From positions 26,165 through 90,164 of the forward strand of contig JADZBS010000034.1 in the NCBI GenBank assembly GCA_020851975.1: 64,000 nucleotides of DNA. Direction: 5' to 3'. Made by a program: the position numbers and the translations under genes. Of the stretch, positions 60,653-64,000 are shown piece after piece. Below the pieces are notes generated by a model. It was not told the DNA's origin. It did no database searches and saw nothing but the letters and a program-made list of their open reading frames with translations. This DNA is from Gammaproteobacteria bacterium (GTDB lineage Bacteria > Pseudomonadota > Gammaproteobacteria > Steroidobacterales > GCA-2729495). How positions within the stretch are numbered: position 1 is the first letter of the stretch; every line of letters begins with the position of its first letter.

Positions 60653-61177
60653 TCAGTCCCGGATCTCGCTCACGGACTTGCCGCGCTTGGCCGCGATCAT
60701 CTCGGGCGAGCGGGCATCCTGCAGCGCATTGATGGTGGCCCGCACGACGTTGATCGGGTTGCGCGAACCGTAGATCTTGGCGAGCACGTTGCGAACGCCC
60801 GCGCACTCGAGCACCGCACGCATCGCGCCACCGGCGATGATGCCGGTACCGTCGGCGGCCGGCTGCATGTACACGCGCGTGGCACCGTGCGAACCGGTGA
60901 GGGCGCAATGCAGCGTGTCCCGGTGCAGGTCCACGCGCTTCATGTTCTTGCGCGCCGCCTGCATCGCCTTCTGGATCGCATTGGGCACCTCGCGCGCCTT
61001 GCCGTAGCCGAAGGCTACCTGGCCCTTGCCGTCACCGACGACGGTGAGCGCCGTGAAACCGAACTGCCGGCCGCCCTTGACGACCTTGGCCACCCGGTTC
61101 ACGGTCACCAGCTTCTCCAGGAAATCGTCCTGGGAACCGCCGGCAGTGGAAGACTGTGCCTGATCGACTCGCGCCAT
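60653..61177 (-). CDS. rpsE: 30S ribosomal protein S5
   Basis: 174 residues. The double-stranded-RNA-binding-like N-domain ([31 protein letters not shown]) and C-domain ([28 protein letters not shown]) are intact. ATG 61177 (MARVDQAQ) is chosen over an ATG 42 nt upstream, which would run into rplR. Confidence 0.97.
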   Translation of the reverse strand: MARVDQAQSSTAGGSQDDFLEKLVTVNRVAKVVKGGRQFGFTALTVVGDGKGQVAFGYGKAREVPNAIQKAMQAARKNMKRVDLHRDTLHCALTGSHGATRVYMQPAADGTGIIAGGAMRAVLECAGVRNVLAKIYGSRNPINVVRATINALQDARSPEMIAAKRGKSVSEIRD

Positions 61178-61187
61178 GATGTCTACC

Positions 61188-61541
61188 TCAGAACTCGAGC
61201 CCGTTCTCGCGGGCTGCATCGGCCAGCGCCTTGACGCGGCCGTGGAAACGGAAACCGGAACGGTCGAATGCCACGCGGGTGATGCCCGCGCTCCTGGCGC
61301 GCTCGGCGATGGCCTTGCCGACCGCCGCCGCGGCGGCGATGTTGCCGGTGCTCTTCAGCCCCTCGCAGACGCCCTCCTGCACCGTGGAAGCGGCAACGAC
61401 GACGGTGCCGCCGTCCGGGGCGAACACCTGGGCATAGATGTGGCGCGGCGTGCGGTGTACCGACAACCGGTGCACGGCGAGTTCCCGGATCCGGGACCGC
61501 CCCTTGCGGGCACGGCGCATTCTTGCCTCGTTCTTTCTCAT
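61188..61541 (-). CDS. rplR: 50S ribosomal protein L18
   Basis: 117 residues; carries 5S rRNA to the large subunit. [20 protein letters not shown]-like segment near residue 25 and [28 protein letters not shown] at the end are typical. Confidence 0.97.
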   Translation of the reverse strand: MRKNEARMRRARKGRSRIRELAVHRLSVHRTPRHIYAQVFAPDGGTVVVAASTVQEGVCEGLKSTGNIAAAAAVGKAIAERARSAGITRVAFDRSGFRFHGRVKALADAARENGLEF

Positions 61542-61578
61542 GACATGTTCCGTCCGGTGGAGCCGCCCTTGGGCCGGC

Positions 61579-62112
61579 TCACTTCTTCTTGGCTTCCTTC
61601 AGGACCACCTGCTCGCCGGCGAAGCGCACACCCTTGCCCTTGTAGGGCTCGGGCGCACGATAGCGGCGGATCTCGGCGGCCACCTGACCGACCTTCTGCC
61701 GGTCCGTGCCCTTGATGATGATCTCGGTCTGGCTCGGCGTTTCCACCGTGATGCCCTCGGGCACCGGATAGGCCACCGGGTGCGAAAAACCGAGCGTCAG
61801 GTTCAGCTTGCGGCCCTGGGCCTGCGCGCGGTAGCCGACGCCGACCAGCTCGAGCTTGCGCTCGAAACCTTTGGTCACGCCCGTCACCATGTTGGCGATC
61901 AGGGCGCGGGTGGTGCCGGAGACGACGCGCGCGGTGCGGGCCGTCGAGCGCGTCGCAACCTGGACCTTGCCGTCGGCAACGCTCACCTCGACCTGCGGGT
62001 TCACCGCGAGCGACAACTCGCCCTTCGGACCCTTGACCTTCAAGGCCGCGCCGCTGGCGGTGACTTCCACGCCCTTCGGCAACTCGACCGGTTTTTTTCC
62101 GACTCTAGACAT
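61579..62112 (-). CDS. rplF: 50S ribosomal protein L6
   Basis: 177 residues with two copies of the L6 fold. [17 protein letters not shown] at the start and [21 protein letters not shown] near the end are conserved. Between rpsH (33 nt) and rplR (37 nt). Confidence 0.98.
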   Translation of the reverse strand: MSRVGKKPVELPKGVEVTASGAALKVKGPKGELSLAVNPQVEVSVADGKVQVATRSTARTARVVSGTTRALIANMVTGVTKGFERKLELVGVGYRAQAQGRKLNLTLGFSHPVAYPVPEGITVETPSQTEIIIKGTDRQKVGQVAAEIRRYRAPEPYKGKGVRFAGEQVVLKEAKKK

Positions 62113-62145
62113 AGCTTGATCCAGTCAGCGCGCGGGGACTCGCCC

Positions 62146-62544
62146 TCACGCCACCACACAGATGACTTCGCCACCGTAGCCCTTCGCCCGGGCGGCACGA
62201 TCGCTCATGACGCCGGCGGGCGTGGAGACGATCGCCACGCCAAGGCCGCCCATCACCTTCGGCAGCTTGTCCTTGCGCCGGTAGCTGCGCAGGCCCGGGC
62301 GGCTCACCCGGCGCAGCTGCTCGATCACCGGCTTGCCGTCGAAGTACTTGAGCTCCACGGTCAGTTCACGCTGGTTGCCGGGCTTGTCCACGGCCTCGAA
62401 GCCGACGATGTAGCCCTCGTCGCGCAGCACCGCGACGATGGCCTCCTTGCGGCTGGACGACGGCATGGACACCGACTTCAGCCCGGCAATCTGGCCGTTG
62501 CGGATCCGGGTCAGCATGTCGGCAATGGGATCGGTCATGCTCAT
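62146..62544 (-). CDS. rpsH: 30S ribosomal protein S8
   Basis: 132 residues. [18 protein letters not shown] and the C-terminal [27 protein letters not shown] are diagnostic. In E. coli S8 represses the spc operon by binding the L5 mRNA region. ATG 62544 or the third codon (62538) could both start it. Confidence 0.98.
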   Translation of the reverse strand: MSMTDPIADMLTRIRNGQIAGLKSVSMPSSSRKEAIVAVLRDEGYIVGFEAVDKPGNQRELTVELKYFDGKPVIEQLRRVSRPGLRSYRRKDKLPKVMGGLGVAIVSTPAGVMSDRAARAKGYGGEVICVVA

Positions 62545-62565
62545 GGATTCGATGCTCCTCGCCGC

Positions 62566-62871
62566 TTACCAGCTGGCCTTGGTCAGACCCGGAACGTTGC
62601 CCGCCATGGCCTGCTCGCGCAGCTTGTTGCGCGCGAGGCCGAACTTGCGGAAGAAACCCTTCGGCCTGCCCGTGATGGCGCAGCGGTTGCGCAGCCGGAT
62701 GGGGTTGGCGTTGCGCGGCAGCGCCTGCAGCTTCTCCAGCGCCTCGCTCCGCTGCTCGTCGCTGCTCGACGGGCTCTGGATGACCGCCTTCAGCGCGGCG
62801 CGCTTCCTGGCGTAGCGCTGTACCGTGCGAAGCCGCTTCTGCTCGCGCAAGACCATGGATTTCTTTGCCAT
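62566..62871 (-). CDS. rpsN: 30S ribosomal protein S14
   Basis: 101 residues: the long zinc-free form found in gammaproteobacteria, with no CxxC pair. [22 protein letters not shown] is the conserved C-terminal segment. Confidence 0.98.
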   Translation of the reverse strand: MAKKSMVLREQKRLRTVQRYARKRAALKAVIQSPSSSDEQRSEALEKLQALPRNANPIRLRNRCAITGRPKGFFRKFGLARNKLREQAMAGNVPGLTKASW

Positions 62872-62904
62872 TGGCTGGGTGCTCGTGTGGCCGTGTACCG
62901 GCCG

Positions 62905-63444
62905 TTACCTGCGGAACGGGAAATTGAATGCCTCGAGCAGTGCGCGTGCGTGCGCATCGCTCCTGGCGGTGGTGGTGATCGTCACGTCCAGGCCGCGTAC
63001 CGCGTCGATCTGGCTGAAGTCGATCTCCGGGAAGATGATCTGCTCCTGGATGCCGAGGCTGTAGTTGCCCTGGCCGTCAAAGGAGCGCGGGTTCAGCCCG
63101 CGGAAGTCGCGGATGCGGGGGATGGCGACGTTGATCAGGCGGTCGAGGAACTCGTACATGCGCCGGCGGCGCAGCGTGACCTTGCAACCGATCAGCTGGC
63201 CCTGGCGGATCTTGAAGGTCGCCACGGACTTGCGCGCCTTGGTCGACACCGGCTTCTGGCCGCTGATCGCCATGAGATCCGCCATCGCCTTGTCGACGAT
63301 CTTCTTGTCGTTGATGGCCTCGCCCACACCCATGTTGAGGGTGATCTTGGTAATGCGCGGCACCTCGAGAGCGTTACGAAGGCCCAGCTGCTGCTGGAGC
63401 TTCGCCACCACTTCCTTCTCGAAATAAGTCTGCAACCTGGCCAT
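62905..63444 (-). CDS. rplE: 50S ribosomal protein L5
   Basis: 179 residues; binds 5S rRNA and contacts S13 and P-site t[44 protein letters not shown] and the ending AFNFPFRR are diagnostic. Confidence 0.98.
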   Translation of the reverse strand: MARLQTYFEKEVVAKLQQQLGLRNALEVPRITKITLNMGVGEAINDKKIVDKAMADLMAISGQKPVSTKARKSVATFKIRQGQLIGCKVTLRRRRMYEFLDRLINVAIPRIRDFRGLNPRSFDGQGNYSLGIQEQIIFPEIDFSQIDAVRGLDVTITTTARSDAHARALLEAFNFPFRR

Positions 63445-63476
63445 GACCTGTGCCCTGCCCCGTGTCGGATGACGGA

Positions 63477-63791
63477 CTAGATGTCCACCACCTCTTTGTT
63501 GGAACGGAAGATGCGCACGCGGCGGCCATCTTCCAGCGACTTGATGCTCACCCGGTCACCCTTCTGCGACACGGGATTGAACAGCATCACGTTGGAGATG
63601 TGCAGTGACATCTCCTTCTCGACGATACCGCCGGCGACGTTCTTCGCCGGGTTCGGCTTCTGATGCTTCTTGACGACGTTGACGTTCTCGACGACCAGGC
63701 GCTCGCCATCCACGCGCACCACGGTGCCGCGCCGGCCCTTGTCGCGGCCGGTGATGACGATGACCTGGTCACCCTTGCGGATATGCTTCAT
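63477..63791 (-). CDS. rplX: 50S ribosomal protein L24
   Basis: 104 residues; early 23S rRNA-binding protein. [22 protein letters not shown] is the KOW motif; [24 protein letters not shown] follows. Between rplN (22 nt) and rplE (32 nt). Confidence 0.98.
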   Translation of the reverse strand: MKHIRKGDQVIVITGRDKGRRGTVVRVDGERLVVENVNVVKKHQKPNPAKNVAGGIVEKEMSLHISNVMLFNPVSQKGDRVSIKSLEDGRRVRIFRSNKEVVDI

Positions 63792-63813
63792 ATCGACTCC
63801 GTCCGGCCCGGCC

Positions 63814-64000
63814 TCAGAGCACTTCCGGCGCCAGCGAGATGATCTTCATGAAATTCTCGGTGCGCAGCTCGCGGGTCACCGGCCCGAAGATGCGCGTGCC
63901 GATCGGCTCGAGCTTGGTGCTGAGTCGCACCGCGGCATTGTCGTCGAAGCGGATCAGCGAGCCGTCCGCCCGGCGCACGCCCTTGGGGGTGCGCACCACC
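63814..64000 (-). CDS. rplN: 50S ribosomal protein L14, N-terminus beyond window
   Basis: The C-terminal 61 residues of L14: [23 protein letters not shown] and [26 protein letters not shown], half of the usual 122. The rest lies past the right edge, where rpsQ, rpmC and the S10 operon are expected. L14 is the target of RsfS, encoded at 30.5 kb. Confidence 0.97.
   Translation of the reverse strand, partial: VVRTPKGVRRADGSLIRFDDNAAVRLSTKLEPIGTRIFGPVTRELRTENFMKIISLAPEVL

Noticed and set aside
61438-63480. Plus-strand open frame of 680 codons across the spc operon
   Set aside because: Spans five ribosomal-protein genes in antisense; no ribosome-binding site or domain.

Overview
The window is high-GC bacterial chromosome with dense, mostly housekeeping genes. 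Gene content and order point to a gammaproteobacterium: ygfB-pepP, zapB-like/zapA/6S RNA/fau, phoH-ybeY-corC-lnt, leuS-lptE, holA-nadD-rsfS-rlmH, rng-yhdP-tldD, a Vfr/CRP-type regulator, and the spc/alpha ribosomal operons. The split glycine dehydrogenase (gcvPA + gcvPB) suggests a deep-branching lineage rather than an enteric; the order cannot be fixed from sequence alone. I see no prophage, insertion sequence, CRISPR array or integron.

Layout. 1-6.76 kb (minus): a glycine-cleavage operon, gcvT-gcvH-gcvPA-gcvPB, behind a tandem glycine riboswitch and an intrinsic terminator; it runs on into a PfkB-family kinase and a periplasmic PDZ serine protease cut by the window edge. 6.8-11.2 kb (minus): ygfB-pepP, then a membrane protein with an inactive transglutaminase domain paired with an ATP-grasp ligase. 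11.3-13.8 kb (plus): zapB-like, zapA, 6S RNA, fau, a 24-residue lysine-rich microprotein, three stem-loops and rpiA. 13.9-18.3 kb: tRNA-Gln, rpsI-rplM, a DUF481 outer-membrane protein divergent from crp, rpe and djlA. 18.4-23.6 kb: purC, pmbA, purE, tldD and a nitrilase. 23.6-35.0 kb (minus): cysS-sufE-yidD-Trm112-holA-nadD-rsfS, a repeat-rich gap, then rlmH-maf-rng-yhdP. 35.1-44.5 kb: hisI on plus; on minus ssb, miaB-phoH-ybeY-corC-lnt and leuS-lptE. 44.7-55.5 kb: uvrA, an alanine-rich lipoprotein, trpS, pepQ, an RND pump with a lipoprotein adaptor, and an unrecognised AT-richer secreted-protein gene. 55.6-64 kb (minus): the alpha and spc ribosomal operons with rpoA and secY, cut inside rplN.

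How parts fit. The glycine operon channels glycine to one-carbon units and is probably switched by glycine through RNA. fau and purC/purE also serve folate and purine metabolism. rpiA and rpe are the two pentose-phosphate isomerases, close together but not in one operon. pmbA and tldD make the two halves of one metalloprotease and flank purE. lnt, lptE, yidD, secY and yhdP serve envelope biogenesis. The least explained items are the glycine operon's two extra genes, the transglutaminase-like/ATP-grasp pair, the lysine-rich microprotein with its hairpins, the alanine-rich lipoprotein, the REP-like elements, and the small secreted protein at 55 kb.
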